A stretch of 64,000 nucleotides of DNA from assembly GCA_020048055.1 (NCBI GenBank), contig JAIFNA010000004.1, forward strand, positions 1-64,000, written 5' to 3'. The stretch is from Arcobacter sp. (lineage in GTDB: Bacteria; Campylobacterota; Campylobacteria; Campylobacterales; Arcobacteraceae). The first letter of the stretch is position 1; each line of letters opens with the position of its first letter. Below the pieces are notes generated by a model. The model had not been told where the DNA came from and did no database searches. It saw only the letters and a program-made list of their open reading frames with translations. Below are positions 42,435 through 51,713 of this stretch, piece after piece. Made by a program: the position numbers and the translations under genes.

Positions 42435-44964
42435 ATTTTTGCAATGTGAAGATGAGCCAATCAATATACCAAACTATATTCAACCTATTGGGTACTTCAT
42501 TGCAATTAATCTATCCGATAAAACAATTTCTCACGTAAGTCAAAATGCTCAAGAGGATTTTCCAGAGATTATCTTAGGAGAAGATATTTATGAGTTTATT
42601 GCTGAATTTGATATTTTAAGCAAAAAGTTACAATCTTCTGATGCAAATAGAATATTTTTATATAACCAAGAGATGTCGTTTGGATCAAATAAAAAACATG
42701 AATTTGACTTTATAATTTCATTTTCGACAAATGAAATTCTCCTTATAGAATTTTTAACCATTAAAACTATTGGGAGCTGTTCTAATTTCTGTATAGCAAA
42801 TCTTACAGAGAAGCTATTAAAAGAAACATCAAAAGAGAAAGTATTTGAACTTGCCACAAATTTTATCTCAAAAGAGATTGGATATGATCGGATAATGATT
42901 TACAAATTTGATAAAAACTACAATGGTCAAGTTATTTACGAAACTATACAAGATGGTATGGAATCGTACCTCAATCTTTGTTACCCAGCAAGTGATATTC
43001 CAACTCAGGCAAGAGAGTTGTATCTTAAAAATCATATTCGTGTTATTTCAAATTCAAGCTACATACCTTCTAAGATAATCAGTAAAAATACGAGTCCGAT
43101 CGATTTAACATATAGTTTTTTAAGAAATGTTTCACCTATTCATTTAGAATACATGAGGAATATGGGTGTTGTTGCGTCGATGACAATTTCACTCATTATT
43201 GATGGAAAACTTTGGGGACTCATTGCTTGTCATCATAAAAACAAAATGATACCATCTGTAAAACTGATTAATGAATGTGAATACCTTGGAAAAATTGTAA
43301 GCTCATTGGTTAATTTACATTTGCAAAATCGTCTTTCAAAAGATATAAGTAAATTTATCGGAAAAACTGATATTTTATTAGAGTTTTTTAAAAGCGATAG
43401 TCACTTTAATTTTGAAGAGATTGTCTCTGTAAATTTAGAATATATAAAAAACTTGTTTGATGCGGATGGAATTATATTATCTCATGATGGTTTTTTTAAT
43501 TCTTTTGAGATAAAACTTGATAGTCAAGAAATAGAAAAATTAATCATGACATCTATTTTACTATTAGATGACAAAGAATATTTCTATACAGACTCTCTTA
43601 CAAGATATGATTCTAACCTTCCCGAACACATATTAAAAGAATGTGCTGGTCTTTTGGTTCTAAAACCAATTCCAAATGTAAGTTTTTATATTATTTTAAC
43701 AAGAGAGGAGAAGCAAAGAGAGCTTAATTGGGGTGGTAATCCAAATGAAAAAATAGAAAATGAAACAAAAAAATATCTTTCACCTAGGAACTCATTTGAT
43801 AAATTTATTCAAATAGTGATGCTTACAGCACAAGACTGGGAAGAAAAAATTGAAGAAAAAATCAATATCTTTTTTTCAAAAATACAAAACTACAAAAGCT
43901 CATTTGATGATAAATATTCACTCAATATAAAATCTTTAGAACTTAAAGAACTTCAAGAAGAGAAAGAAAAACACAATGAACAACTTATTGATTTACTACT
44001 AAGAATAATTGAATTAAGAGATGCTTATACAGCTGGTCATACTGTCCGTGTATCACAAATATGTGAACTTATTGCTATTGAGATGGGAATATCTCAAGAG
44101 GAGATTTTATTACTCAATCAGGCTTCAAAATTGCACGATATAGGAAAAGTTATTATCCCAGATTCAGTACTACTTAAACCAGGAAGACTAAACCATAATG
44201 AATACGACATAATTAAATTGCATTTAATTGTTGGATATCAAATGTTAAGTACAATTGATTACTATAAGCCTGTTGCTGAAATTATGAAATATCATCATGA
44301 AAAATATGATGGAAGTGGTTATCCTTATGAGCTCAGTGGGGATCGAATACCACTCTTATCACATATTATGATAGTTGCTGATGCATTTGATGCTATGACT
44401 AGCAACAGAATCTATCAAAAAAGAAAAGATTTCAAACAAGCTATCAATGAACTAAATGCTCATAAAGGCATTTGGTATCATCCTATGGTTGTTGAAGCAA
44501 TTGAGAGAATCACAGATAGGTCACTAATTGAAGTATCGCAGGCAAGTCAAATTCCATTGACCAAAATGGAACATGAACGATTTTCTTATTTTTTTAAAGA
44601 TCAGATGACAGGTTTCTATAATGAACCATATTTGTGGATGATTATAAATAAACAAATTTCACACTATACTGTTACTGACTTCTTTATGATTGAACTTCAT
44701 GGGATGTCTGAATACAACAAAATTAATGGATGGCATGCAGGCAATATTTTAATTAATAATATCTCTGAAATTATTTTAAAAAGATATGATAAAGAGCTAA
44801 TATTTAGGCTCTTTGGTGATGATTTTTTGATTTGTTTCACATCAAGGGAAAATTATGTTGAAAAATCAAAACAGTGGAAAGAGATCAAAATAGGCAATGT
44901 ATATTCATCATCAAAACCTATTACGAAAGGGATGCTTATTGAAGAGTTGCAATCAATGTGGTGA
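42424..44964 (+). CDS. bacteriophytochrome with HD-GYP and degenerate GGDEF output
   Basis: This 846-residue protein is counted from the ATG 7 bases after AAGGAG (42411-42416); ATG 42421 is also possible. PAS (9-123) has the biliverdin-binding Cys8 before EPINIPNYIQP. GAF (136-303) has the PASDIP motif (188-193, Asp191), SPIH (His240) and ACHH (His270). PHY (about 308-500) has the tongue motifs WGGNP (436-440) and PRNSF (454-458). Output is HD-GYP: His571-Asp572 in KLHDIGKVIIPD, HHEKYDGSGYP (GYP 632-634), DAFDAMTSNRIY. The C-terminal GGDEF-like domain (about 725-810) has FGDDF in place of GGDEF. It should be a red/far-red-controlled c-di-GMP phosphodiesterase. Confidence 0.95.
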   Translation: MKNKFLQCEDEPINIPNYIQPIGYFIAINLSDKTISHVSQNAQEDFPEIILGEDIYEFIAEFDILSKKLQSSDANRIFLYNQEMSFGSNKKHEFDFIISFSTNEILLIEFLTIKTIGSCSNFCIANLTEKLLKETSKEKVFELATNFISKEIGYDRIMIYKFDKNYNGQVIYETIQDGMESYLNLCYPASDIPTQARELYLKNHIRVISNSSYIPSKIISKNTSPIDLTYSFLRNVSPIHLEYMRNMGVVASMTISLIIDGKLWGLIACHHKNKMIPSVKLINECEYLGKIVSSLVNLHLQNRLSKDISKFIGKTDILLEFFKSDSHFNFEEIVSVNLEYIKNLFDADGIILSHDGFFNSFEIKLDSQEIEKLIMTSILLLDDKEYFYTDSLTRYDSNLPEHILKECAGLLVLKPIPNVSFYIILTREEKQRELNWGGNPNEKIENETKKYLSPRNSFDKFIQIVMLTAQDWEEKIEEKINIFFSKIQNYKSSFDDKYSLNIKSLELKELQEEKEKHNEQLIDLLLRIIELRDAYTAGHTVRVSQICELIAIEMGISQEEILLLNQASKLHDIGKVIIPDSVLLKPGRLNHNEYDIIKLHLIVGYQMLSTIDYYKPVAEIMKYHHEKYDGSGYPYELSGDRIPLLSHIMIVADAFDAMTSNRIYQKRKDFKQAINELNAHKGIWYHPMVVEAIERITDRSLIEVSQASQIPLTKMEHERFSYFFKDQMTGFYNEPYLWMIINKQISHYTVTDFFMIELHGMSEYNKINGWHAGNILINNISEIILKRYDKELIFRLFGDDFLICFTSRENYVEKSKQWKEIKIGNVYSSSKPITKGMLIEELQSMW

Positions 44965-45021
44965 TTAAAACTATATAGTATTAATAAAAATTTCATAACT
45001 TGTCCTTATCAAATTGAAAAT

Positions 45022-45055
45022 AATTTTGATTTACATACAATGAATCAAAATTTTA
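45022..45055 (+). terminator. terminator candidate of the phytochrome operon
   Basis: AATTTTGATT and AATCAAAATT are perfect 10-bp arms around an 11-base loop, followed by TTATC, 58 bases after the phytochrome stop. The rest of the 290-base gap (44965-45256) holds no recognised gene. Confidence 0.5.
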
Positions 45056-45194
45056 TCTAGGATTCTGTGTTTAATGCAAGACAATAAGTGATCACAATAC
45101 TTGAAGCACAAAAAAATCAATAGCTGACTTAATACTGTTATCATTAGGTTTATAACTCTTAAAATGCGGGATTTTGAATTTATGTATTATTTGA

Positions 45195-45200
45195 TATAAT
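45195..45200 (+). promoter_or_regulatory. -10 box for accD
   Basis: TTGATATAATCTC: a consensus TATAAT 56 bases before the accD ATG. Confidence 0.6.
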
Positions 45201-45256
45201 CTCAAAATTTATGGAAAATATTAAAAATAAAATAGCCAATCAAAGGAATAATAAAA

Positions 45257-46159
45257 ATGGATTTGAAGAATTTTTTTAACAAAGTTAAAGATGAATTGAC
45301 ATCAAAAGAGCCGATTCATCATCTTGGTGACGAAAAGTCACAAATCAAACATGCTCCAAAAGTTGAGAGTCAAAGTCATTGGATAAAATGTCCATCTTGT
45401 GAATCTATGCTATTTTTTAAAGAAGTTGAACATCTAAATCATATTTGCCCAAAATGTAACTTTCATATGAGAATTGGTGCAAATAAACGAATTCAACTAC
45501 TAGCTGATGAAAATAGCTTTATAGAACATGATAGTGAACTTCATCCAAATGACCCACTAAACTTTGTTGATTCCAAACCATATCAAAAAAGATTAGATGA
45601 GGCGTATAATGCAACAGGAAAACAATCATCTATTATCTCTGGGAGCTGTACAATAAATGGCACTCCTGTGGAGCTCGTAATATTTGATTTTGCATTTTTA
45701 GGTGGAAGTCTTGGGAGCGTTGAAGGGGAAAAAATTGTAAGAGCTTGTAATCGTGCAATGGAAAAAAATCACGGGGTTATAATAGTAAGCGCAAGCGGGG
45801 GGGCAAGAATGCAAGAGAGTACATATTCTTTAATGCAGATGGCAAAAACAAGTGCTGCTTTAAGAAAACTTGACCAATCTGGACTACCTTTTATATCTAT
45901 CTTAACAGATCCAACTTTTGGTGGAGTTTCGGCATCTTTTGCATTTTTGGGTGATATTTTAATTGCTGAACCAGGGGCATTAATTGGTTTTGCAGGGGCA
46001 AGAGTTATAAAACAAACTATCGGTAAAGATTTACCTGAAGGTTTTCAAAAGGCTGAGTTTTTACTAGAACATGGAAGTATAGATATGGTTGTGGATAGAA
46101 GCCATATGAAAAAAACAGTAGGTGATTTACTAAAAATATTTCAAAAAGAAGTAGCTTAA
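45257..46159 (+). CDS. accD: acetyl-CoA carboxylase carboxyltransferase beta subunit
   Basis: This 300-residue subunit, with AccA, moves carboxyl from biotin to acetyl-CoA. The N-terminal zinc ribbon is CPSC...CPKC (about 50-75). The crotonase-like core has GSLGSVEGEKIVRACNRAM, VSASGGARMQE and the glycine-rich DPTFGGVSASFAFLGD. The length fits. It is followed after 7 bases by the ThiE/TenI gene, heading a likely accD-thiE-rlmH transcript. Confidence 0.97.
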   Translation: MDLKNFFNKVKDELTSKEPIHHLGDEKSQIKHAPKVESQSHWIKCPSCESMLFFKEVEHLNHICPKCNFHMRIGANKRIQLLADENSFIEHDSELHPNDPLNFVDSKPYQKRLDEAYNATGKQSSIISGSCTINGTPVELVIFDFAFLGGSLGSVEGEKIVRACNRAMEKNHGVIIVSASGGARMQESTYSLMQMAKTSAALRKLDQSGLPFISILTDPTFGGVSASFAFLGDILIAEPGALIGFAGARVIKQTIGKDLPEGFQKAEFLLEHGSIDMVVDRSHMKKTVGDLLKIFQKEVA

Positions 46160-46166
46160 AAAATTA

Positions 46167-46748
46167 ATGGTACAAATATACGCTATTTGTGATATGGAGA
46201 CATTAATTAAAAAGAGGCTTTCTCTTTTTGATTTTCTAGAAATTATTAAAAAATACAATATTAAATATCTCCAATATCGAGATAAAACCTCAGATTTAAA
46301 AACACAAAAAACAAACCTTGAATTTTTAAAATCAAATACAAATTTCCCAATAATTATAAATGACCATATAGAACTTTTAGAATTTGCTGATGGGATACAT
46401 TTTGGTCAAGAGGATTTAGAGAAAATTAAAAATGAAAAGTTAAAAATTAAAGACAATAATTTACTTTTTAAATTTTTAAGAAAAAAATACCCAAATAAAA
46501 TTTTTGGACTATCAACACATAATGAAATAGAGATTTTAAAAGCTAACAATTTACCGCTTGATTACATAGGGCTTGGAGCTTATAGAGATACAACTACAAA
46601 AAATGTACCAAATATTTTGGGTGATAAAATTTCATATTTAGCCAAAATTTCAAAACACCCAGTTGGTGCTATTGGTGGTGTGCTTACCAATGATAAAATA
46701 GAAAATATTTCATACAATGTTGTAAGTGGTAATTTATATGAAGATTAA
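46167..46748 (+). CDS. ThiE/TenI-family thiamine phosphate synthase-like protein
   Basis: This 193-residue TIM-barrel protein has family motifs LQYRDK, INDHIELLEFADGIHFGQEDL, FGLSTHNEIE, YIGLGAY followed by TTTK, and GAIGGV. Classical ThiE has a G-x-G-P-x-F-x-T-x-T-K loop; here it reads GLGAYRDTTTK, somewhat divergent. It could be ThiE (joining HMP-PP and thiazole phosphate) or the related TenI isomerase. Its end overlaps rlmH by 11 bases. No other thiamine gene is near. Confidence 0.82.
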   Translation: MVQIYAICDMETLIKKRLSLFDFLEIIKKYNIKYLQYRDKTSDLKTQKTNLEFLKSNTNFPIIINDHIELLEFADGIHFGQEDLEKIKNEKLKIKDNNLLFKFLRKKYPNKIFGLSTHNEIEILKANNLPLDYIGLGAYRDTTTKNVPNILGDKISYLAKISKHPVGAIGGVLTNDKIENISYNVVSGNLYED

Positions 46749-47196
46749 TATCTATCAAATAGCAAAAAATGATAAAGATGAATTTGAGCCAATAATAAAG
46801 AATTTTATAAAAATGTCAAGCAAATATGGAAAAATTGAAATCCATAATCTTTTCAACAGTAACATAGGGAAACAACAAACTATTGGCGAAAATGAAGCAA
46901 AAAAATCATACAGCGAAGTTTTTGTACCAAAACTTCAAAACGGATTTAATATTGCACTTGATGTCCTTGGAACAAAATTAGATAGTTTTGGATTTAGTAA
47001 ACTTTTAGATGACAAAATCACCATAAATTTTTTTATTGGTGGTGCTTTTGGATTTGAGAGGGAATTTTTAAATCGTTGTGATAAAATTATTACATTAAGT
47101 GATTTAACAATGGCACACAAAATCGCAAATATAGTCCTCCTTGAGCAGATATTTAGAGGACTTTGTATCTCGAATAACCACCCATATCATAAGTAA
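46738..47196 (+). CDS. rlmH: 23S rRNA pseudouridine-1915 N3-methyltransferase
   Basis: This 152-residue SPOUT-class enzyme is counted from the ATG at 46738 (MKINIYQIAK). The GTG at 46726 upstream would add four residues without a ribosome site. LDVLGTKLDSFGFSKLL, FFIGGAFGFE and LSDLTMAHKIANIVLLEQIF, followed by GLCISNNHPYHK, match the RlmH knot and its conserved HPYH C-terminus. It overlaps the upstream gene. Confidence 0.96.
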   Translation: MKINIYQIAKNDKDEFEPIIKNFIKMSSKYGKIEIHNLFNSNIGKQQTIGENEAKKSYSEVFVPKLQNGFNIALDVLGTKLDSFGFSKLLDDKITINFFIGGAFGFEREFLNRCDKIITLSDLTMAHKIANIVLLEQIFRGLCISNNHPYHK

Positions 47197-47212
47197 TTTA
47201 TAATTCTTTGGC

Positions 47213-47218
47213 TATAAT
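47213..47218 (+). promoter_or_regulatory. -10 box for the dksA-like gene
   Basis: TTTGGCTATAATCTCGCC: consensus TATAAT in the typical Campylobacterota context, 29 bases before the start codon. Confidence 0.65.
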
Positions 47219-47246
47219 CTCGCCAAAAGTTAAAACAGGATAGATA

Positions 47247-47606
47247 ATGGCTTCAAGAAAACAAATTGATGAATTAAAACTCATTTTAGAAGAGAAACAA
47301 CTTCAAATTGAGAGTAATATAGAAGATAGTAAAAACAATATAGCATTGTTAAAAGAGAATGAATGTAAAGACGATGTAGATTTTGCAGAATCAAGTAGTG
47401 ATAGTTTTACTTTAGAAGTTATTACTAAACAACAAATGCAAGAACTTCAAGAGATAAAAAATGCTCTAAAAGCTATAACTAATGGGACTTATGGAATTTG
47501 CGATATGTGTGATGAGCACATTGCGATTGGTAGATTAAAAGCAAAACCATTTGCAAAATATTGTACAAGCTGTAGAGAGATATACGAAGAAGAAAACAAA
47601 AAATAA
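47247..47606 (+). CDS. dksA: DksA/TraR-family zinc-finger transcription factor
   Basis: This 119-residue RNA-polymerase secondary-channel factor has an N-terminal coiled coil with the tip motif DDVDFAE (Asp42-x-x-Asp45-x-Ala47, matching the DxxDxA of DksA) and a C4 zinc finger (CDMC at 85-88 and CTSC at 106-109). With ppGpp it would modulate rRNA and stress promoters. It is shorter than E. coli DksA (151), as in other Campylobacterota. It is followed 10 bases later by a membrane-protein gene. Confidence 0.9.
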   Translation: MASRKQIDELKLILEEKQLQIESNIEDSKNNIALLKENECKDDVDFAESSSDSFTLEVITKQQMQELQEIKNALKAITNGTYGICDMCDEHIAIGRLKAKPFAKYCTSCREIYEEENKK

Positions 47607-47615
47607 GGGGATTTT

Positions 47616-48629
47616 ATGGGATTCAAAAAATATATAATTGCATCTTTAGTATTTTTAGTTGTTATTGCACTATTTTCAAATAATATAAATAGTGATACTT
47701 ACACTTTAAAGCATGATCTACTAGGTATAAATATTACTTTAGAAGTTTACGCTTGGATAGTTTTGCCAGCTTTAGTATTATTTGTTGCAACAATTTTACA
47801 TATGATATTTTACGGAACAAAAGGATATTTGCAAAGAACAGCTATAAAAAAAGATATTAGTAAATTATCTATGATTTTAAACGATAGACTACTTGATAAG
47901 AAGTCAAATCTCCCTATAAAAACACAGTCACTAAAAGATATTGCTGACATATTGAATGTTATTGAACTAAAAGTTCCAAAAAGAACATTTGAGCCATTAC
48001 CACTTATTGAAAATACTGTTAAAATAATAAGAACACTAAATGATGGAAAATATATACCAACAAAAGAACTAAAACTACCAGAAGATAATATTTGGGCACT
48101 TAAAAACACAAAAAATAGAGTATCAATGGATGATAACTTTGCAGCTGAAATATTAAAAAATGGAAACAATCACCCTGTTGAATTGGTTGAATTTGCTTTT
48201 GATATATTGTTAGAAAACAAACCCATTTCAACTATCAAAAAATTCTTAGATAATGTGACACTAACTAATTCTATGGTTGAAAAACTACTTCTAAAAGATG
48301 CTGACCAGTTATCACTTACTAATCATGAGATTTTAAATTATCTCAAAGCAAATACTTTTTCAAATAAAGAGCTTATCAAGATTGCAAAAAATTATAAACT
48401 AACAATGCAACCAGAACAACTTTTAAGTCTTTTTGAAGATATTTCAGCAAATAATGAATATTTCACCTCAAGTTATCTCTATCTATTATTTGAATACCAA
48501 ATGATAGACAAAGCAAGAGAGATTTTATTTAACTCACAAAGAGATGAATATATTGTATTTAAAGCTCTACTTGATTTGAAAGATTGTGGAAAATACAACT
48601 ACAATATAGATAACTTTATAATCGAATAA
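47616..48629 (+). CDS. membrane-anchored protein of unknown function
   Basis: This 337-residue protein has two N-terminal membrane helices (about 5-22 and 44-66) and a long, mostly helical cytoplasmic domain of about 260 residues containing repeat-like helix pairs. No enzyme motif is visible. It sits between dksA and dus with small gaps (10 and 14 bases), so co-expression is likely. A conserved family in related genomes is probable but not recognised here. Confidence 0.75.
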   Translation: MGFKKYIIASLVFLVVIALFSNNINSDTYTLKHDLLGINITLEVYAWIVLPALVLFVATILHMIFYGTKGYLQRTAIKKDISKLSMILNDRLLDKKSNLPIKTQSLKDIADILNVIELKVPKRTFEPLPLIENTVKIIRTLNDGKYIPTKELKLPEDNIWALKNTKNRVSMDDNFAAEILKNGNNHPVELVEFAFDILLENKPISTIKKFLDNVTLTNSMVEKLLLKDADQLSLTNHEILNYLKANTFSNKELIKIAKNYKLTMQPEQLLSLFEDISANNEYFTSSYLYLLFEYQMIDKAREILFNSQRDEYIVFKALLDLKDCGKYNYNIDNFIIE

Positions 48630-48642
48630 TAAACAAAGCTCA

Positions 48643-49587
48643 ATGTCAAATATCATAAACTTCTCAAAACCTCTAGTGGTTCTAGCGCCACTAGCTGGTT
48701 ACACCGATCTTCCTTTTAGAAATGTAGCAAAAAAATTTGGAGCAGATCTTACAATAAGTGAAATGATAAGCTCAAATGCCCTAGCTTATGCAAATGAAAA
48801 AACACTCAAAATGACAGAAAAATCACCAAATGAAACACCATATATTGTTCAAATCTCCGGAAGTAAAGTTGATATGATAAGGATGGCTGTTGAGAAATTA
48901 AATGAACTTGATGGGATTGATGGGATTGATCTTAATTGTGGTTGTCCTGCTCCAAAAGTATTTCATCATGGAAGTGGTTCAAATCTTCTAGGAGACCTCC
49001 CTAGGCTTCAAGCAATATTATGGACAATTAAAAAATACTCAACAAAAAGATATACAACAGTTAAAATTAGAATTGGGATAACAGATAAAATCCCTTATGA
49101 TATAGCAAGAGCCGTTGAAGATGCAGGTGCTGATATGATTAGTGTTCATGGACGAACAAAAGCAGGAGCATACAAATCAGAGGTTGATTATGATGCAATT
49201 AAAATCATAAAAGACGCCGTAAAAGTTCCAGTAATTGCAAACGGTGATATAAAAAGCTACCAAAAAGCAAAAGATGTGCTAGCTTACACTGGAGCTGATG
49301 GAGTGATGATAGGGAGAGGTGCTGTTGGTAGCCCTTGGATTTTTCACCAAATTTCAACTGGAAATGAATTTGTATCAAATCAAATAAAAAAACAAATCAT
49401 CAAAGAGCATTATGAAAGTATGATAAATCACTATGGTTACCACGGAATGGTTATGTTTAGAAAACACTTACATACTTATTCTAAAGGATATGATGGAGCT
49501 AGCGAATTTCGTCAAATGATAAACTTCACTTCAGATATAGATGAGATGAGAAAGATAATTAACTCATTTTTTCCAGAAGATGAATAA
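48643..49587 (+). CDS. dus: tRNA-dihydrouridine synthase (DusB-like)
   Basis: This 314-residue FMN enzyme reduces uridines in tRNA D-loops. APLAGYTDLPFRNVAKKFGA, DLNCGCPAPKV (catalytic Cys), KIRIGI, VHGRTKAGAY and IANGDIKSY are family signatures; DGVMIGRGAVGSPW binds FMN phosphate. The subtype is closest to DusB by motif, but assignment to a specific position is inference. The end overlaps tilS by 8 bases. Confidence 0.93.
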   Translation: MSNIINFSKPLVVLAPLAGYTDLPFRNVAKKFGADLTISEMISSNALAYANEKTLKMTEKSPNETPYIVQISGSKVDMIRMAVEKLNELDGIDGIDLNCGCPAPKVFHHGSGSNLLGDLPRLQAILWTIKKYSTKRYTTVKIRIGITDKIPYDIARAVEDAGADMISVHGRTKAGAYKSEVDYDAIKIIKDAVKVPVIANGDIKSYQKAKDVLAYTGADGVMIGRGAVGSPWIFHQISTGNEFVSNQIKKQIIKEHYESMINHYGYHGMVMFRKHLHTYSKGYDGASEFRQMINFTSDIDEMRKIINSFFPEDE

Positions 49588-50560
49588 TTTAATCACAACA
49601 AAAAAAAATCTTTTAGCATTTAGCGGTGGAGTTGATTCAACTTCACTTTTTTTTCTACTTTTGGATAAAAATATACCATTTGACATAGCTATTGTAGATT
49701 ACAATCAAAGATTACAATCAAAAGAAGAAGTAGCTTACGCAAAAGATTTAGCTCTTAATTACAATAAAAAATGTTTTACAACATCATACGATGATATTAA
49801 ATTTAGTGAGCAAAAAGCTAGAGACTTTAGATACACATTTTTTACAAAGATTATCAAAGAAAATCATTACGAAGCTCTAATCACTGCTCATCAACTCAAT
49901 GATAAACTTGAATGGTTTTTAATGCAACTTTCAAAAGGTGCTGGTTTAAACGAACTAATTGGAATTGAAAAAGTTAATCACTATAAAACTTACACAATAT
50001 TCCGTCCACTTTTAGATTTTTCAAAAGATGAACTCTTAGATTATCTAAAAGATAATCAACACAAATATTTTATAGATGAAACAAATATTGATACAAAATT
50101 CAAAAGAAATCTTTTTAGAAAGAAATTTAGTGATGAGTTTATTTCACTCTATAAAGATGGAGTAAAAAGAAGCTTTGAATATCTGCAAAATGATATAAAT
50201 AGTCTAAAATTAGGCACTTCATCATTTAAAACAGATGAGCTTTTGATTATAAAACTTGATACAACTGATTTAAATTTGATAATAAAATCGATTGATAAAG
50301 AGATGAAAAAAAGAGGTATTTTACTCTCCTCAAAAAGTAGAGAAAACATCACAAAAGAGAGATCGATAGTAATTTCACATAAATTGTCTGTAAATATTTG
50401 TGAAAATATAGTTTGGATTGCACCATTTTTGAAAGAAACTATGGAGCATAAGTTTAAAGAGTTTTGCAGGATAAATAAGATTCCAAAAAATATAAGAAGC
50501 TACATAGCTAAACTAAAAAAAGAGGAGATTGAAAAGATTATAAACTTTATAAAAAAGTGA
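49580..50560 (+). CDS. tilS: tRNA(Ile)-lysidine synthetase
   Basis: This 326-residue N-type PP-loop ATPase attaches lysine to C34 of tRNA-Ile(CAU). The loop LLAFSGGVDSTSLFFLLL is at residues 10-27; AYAKDLALNYNKKCF and TAHQLNDKLEWFLMQLSKGA are characteristic. It is short, as usual in this phylum, with a reduced C-terminal domain. It overlaps dus; convergent with def with a 5-base gap. Confidence 0.94.
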   Translation: MNNLITTKKNLLAFSGGVDSTSLFFLLLDKNIPFDIAIVDYNQRLQSKEEVAYAKDLALNYNKKCFTTSYDDIKFSEQKARDFRYTFFTKIIKENHYEALITAHQLNDKLEWFLMQLSKGAGLNELIGIEKVNHYKTYTIFRPLLDFSKDELLDYLKDNQHKYFIDETNIDTKFKRNLFRKKFSDEFISLYKDGVKRSFEYLQNDINSLKLGTSSFKTDELLIIKLDTTDLNLIIKSIDKEMKKRGILLSSKSRENITKERSIVISHKLSVNICENIVWIAPFLKETMEHKFKEFCRINKIPKNIRSYIAKLKKEEIEKIINFIKK

Positions 50561-50565
50561 TTGTT

Positions 50566-51123
50566 TTACAATCTACTTTGTTTTTTACTTTTCTCTTTTT
50601 GCTCCCTTTTCCAATCTTTTTCAAATTTTTTTCTTTTCATAAATGATAAGTTTTCAATAAAAACATGTCCAGTTAAATGCTCCATCTCGTGTTGCCAAGC
50701 AACCGCTAAGAAATCTTCAGCTTCTATGATTTTTTTCTTTCCAAATCTATCAAAATACTCAACTATTATATGTTTTGCTCGCGTAATCTCCTCGTAAACT
50801 CCAGGGATACTAAGACAACCTTCGTTAAAAACCTGCTCCCCATCTTTATGGGTGATAACTGGATTAATAGCTTCAATTAAATTTTCTTTTAATTGCAAAC
50901 CATCTTCGTTTTCTAAATTTTTCTCATCATCAACTGGTATATTAATAATAAGAACATTTAGTAAAACTCCAATTTGAACAGCAGCTAGTCCGACGCCACC
51001 TCTATATAGCATCGTTTCATTCATATCATCTAAAAGTGTATGAAGTGTTTCATTAAACACTTCAACATCTTTTGATTTTTGTCTTAAAATTGGATTTGGA
51101 TAGACTAATATTTCTTTGATCAT
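50566..51123 (-). CDS. def: peptide deformylase
   Basis: This 185-residue metalloprotease removes the formyl group from nascent proteins. All three motifs are present: GGVGLAAVQIG, EGCLSIPG and QHEMEHLTGH. An insertion (DEKNLENEDGLQLKEN) and a lysine-rich C-terminal extension of about 20 residues (KKFEKDWKREQKEKSKKQ) make it a little longer than typical. It lies 3 bases after clpP in a tig-clpP-def operon of nascent-protein handling genes. Confidence 0.97.
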   Translation of the reverse strand: MIKEILVYPNPILRQKSKDVEVFNETLHTLLDDMNETMLYRGGVGLAAVQIGVLLNVLIINIPVDDEKNLENEDGLQLKENLIEAINPVITHKDGEQVFNEGCLSIPGVYEEITRAKHIIVEYFDRFGKKKIIEAEDFLAVAWQHEMEHLTGHVFIENLSFMKRKKFEKDWKREQKEKSKKQSRL

Positions 51124-51126
51124 TTT

Positions 51127-51711
51127 TTACTCGTGGTGTTCGATTACCTTATCTACAAGTCCATAAGCACAAGCTTCTTCTGCGCTCATAAAGTTATCTC
51201 GTTCTGTATCAGCTTCTATCTTTGCTATATCTTGTCCAGTATGATTTGCTAAATGTTTGTTTAGAGAATCTTTAATTCTTTGAATCTCTTTTGCTTGAAT
51301 TTGAATATCAGTAGCTTGACCTTGCGCTCCACCTAAAGGTTGATGAATCATAATTCTACTATTTGGTAGAGAATATCGTTTCCCTTTTGCTCCAGCACTA
51401 AGTAAAAACGCCCCCATAGAAGCAGCCTGTCCAACACAAATAGTGCAAACATTTGGCTTAATATAGTTCATAGTATCAAAAATACTCATTCCACTTGTTA
51501 CGACTCCACCTGGAGAGTTGATATAAAGATAGATATCTTTTTCAGGATCTTCGGCTTCTAAAAATAAAAGCTGAGCAATAATAGTAGAAGCAACAGCATC
51601 ATTAACTTCACCACTAAGCATAACTATTCTATCTTTTAAGAGTCTAGAATAGATATCATAACTTCTCTCACCTCTTCCAGTTTGCTCAACTACGATTGGA
51701 ATATATGCCAT
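51127..51711 (-). CDS. clpP: ATP-dependent Clp protease proteolytic subunit
   Basis: This 194-residue serine protease forms tetradecameric barrels with ClpX or ClpA. The catalytic Ser is in [19 protein letters not shown] and the His in [16 protein letters not shown]; the Asp is in the ATEADTERD-like segment ([14 protein letters not shown]). It lies 2 bases after tig and 3 before def. Confidence 0.98.
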   Translation of the reverse strand: MAYIPIVVEQTGRGERSYDIYSRLLKDRIVMLSGEVNDAVASTIIAQLLFLEAEDPEKDIYLYINSPGGVVTSGMSIFDTMNYIKPNVCTICVGQAASMGAFLLSAGAKGKRYSLPNSRIMIHQPLGGAQGQATDIQIQAKEIQRIKDSLNKHLANHTGQDIAKIEADTERDNFMSAEEACAYGLVDKVIEHHE

Positions 51712-51713
51712 AA

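Noticed and set aside
44965-45256. Hidden gene in the gap between phytochrome and accD
   Set aside because: Stops occur in all frames; only a hairpin and a -10 box are recognisable.
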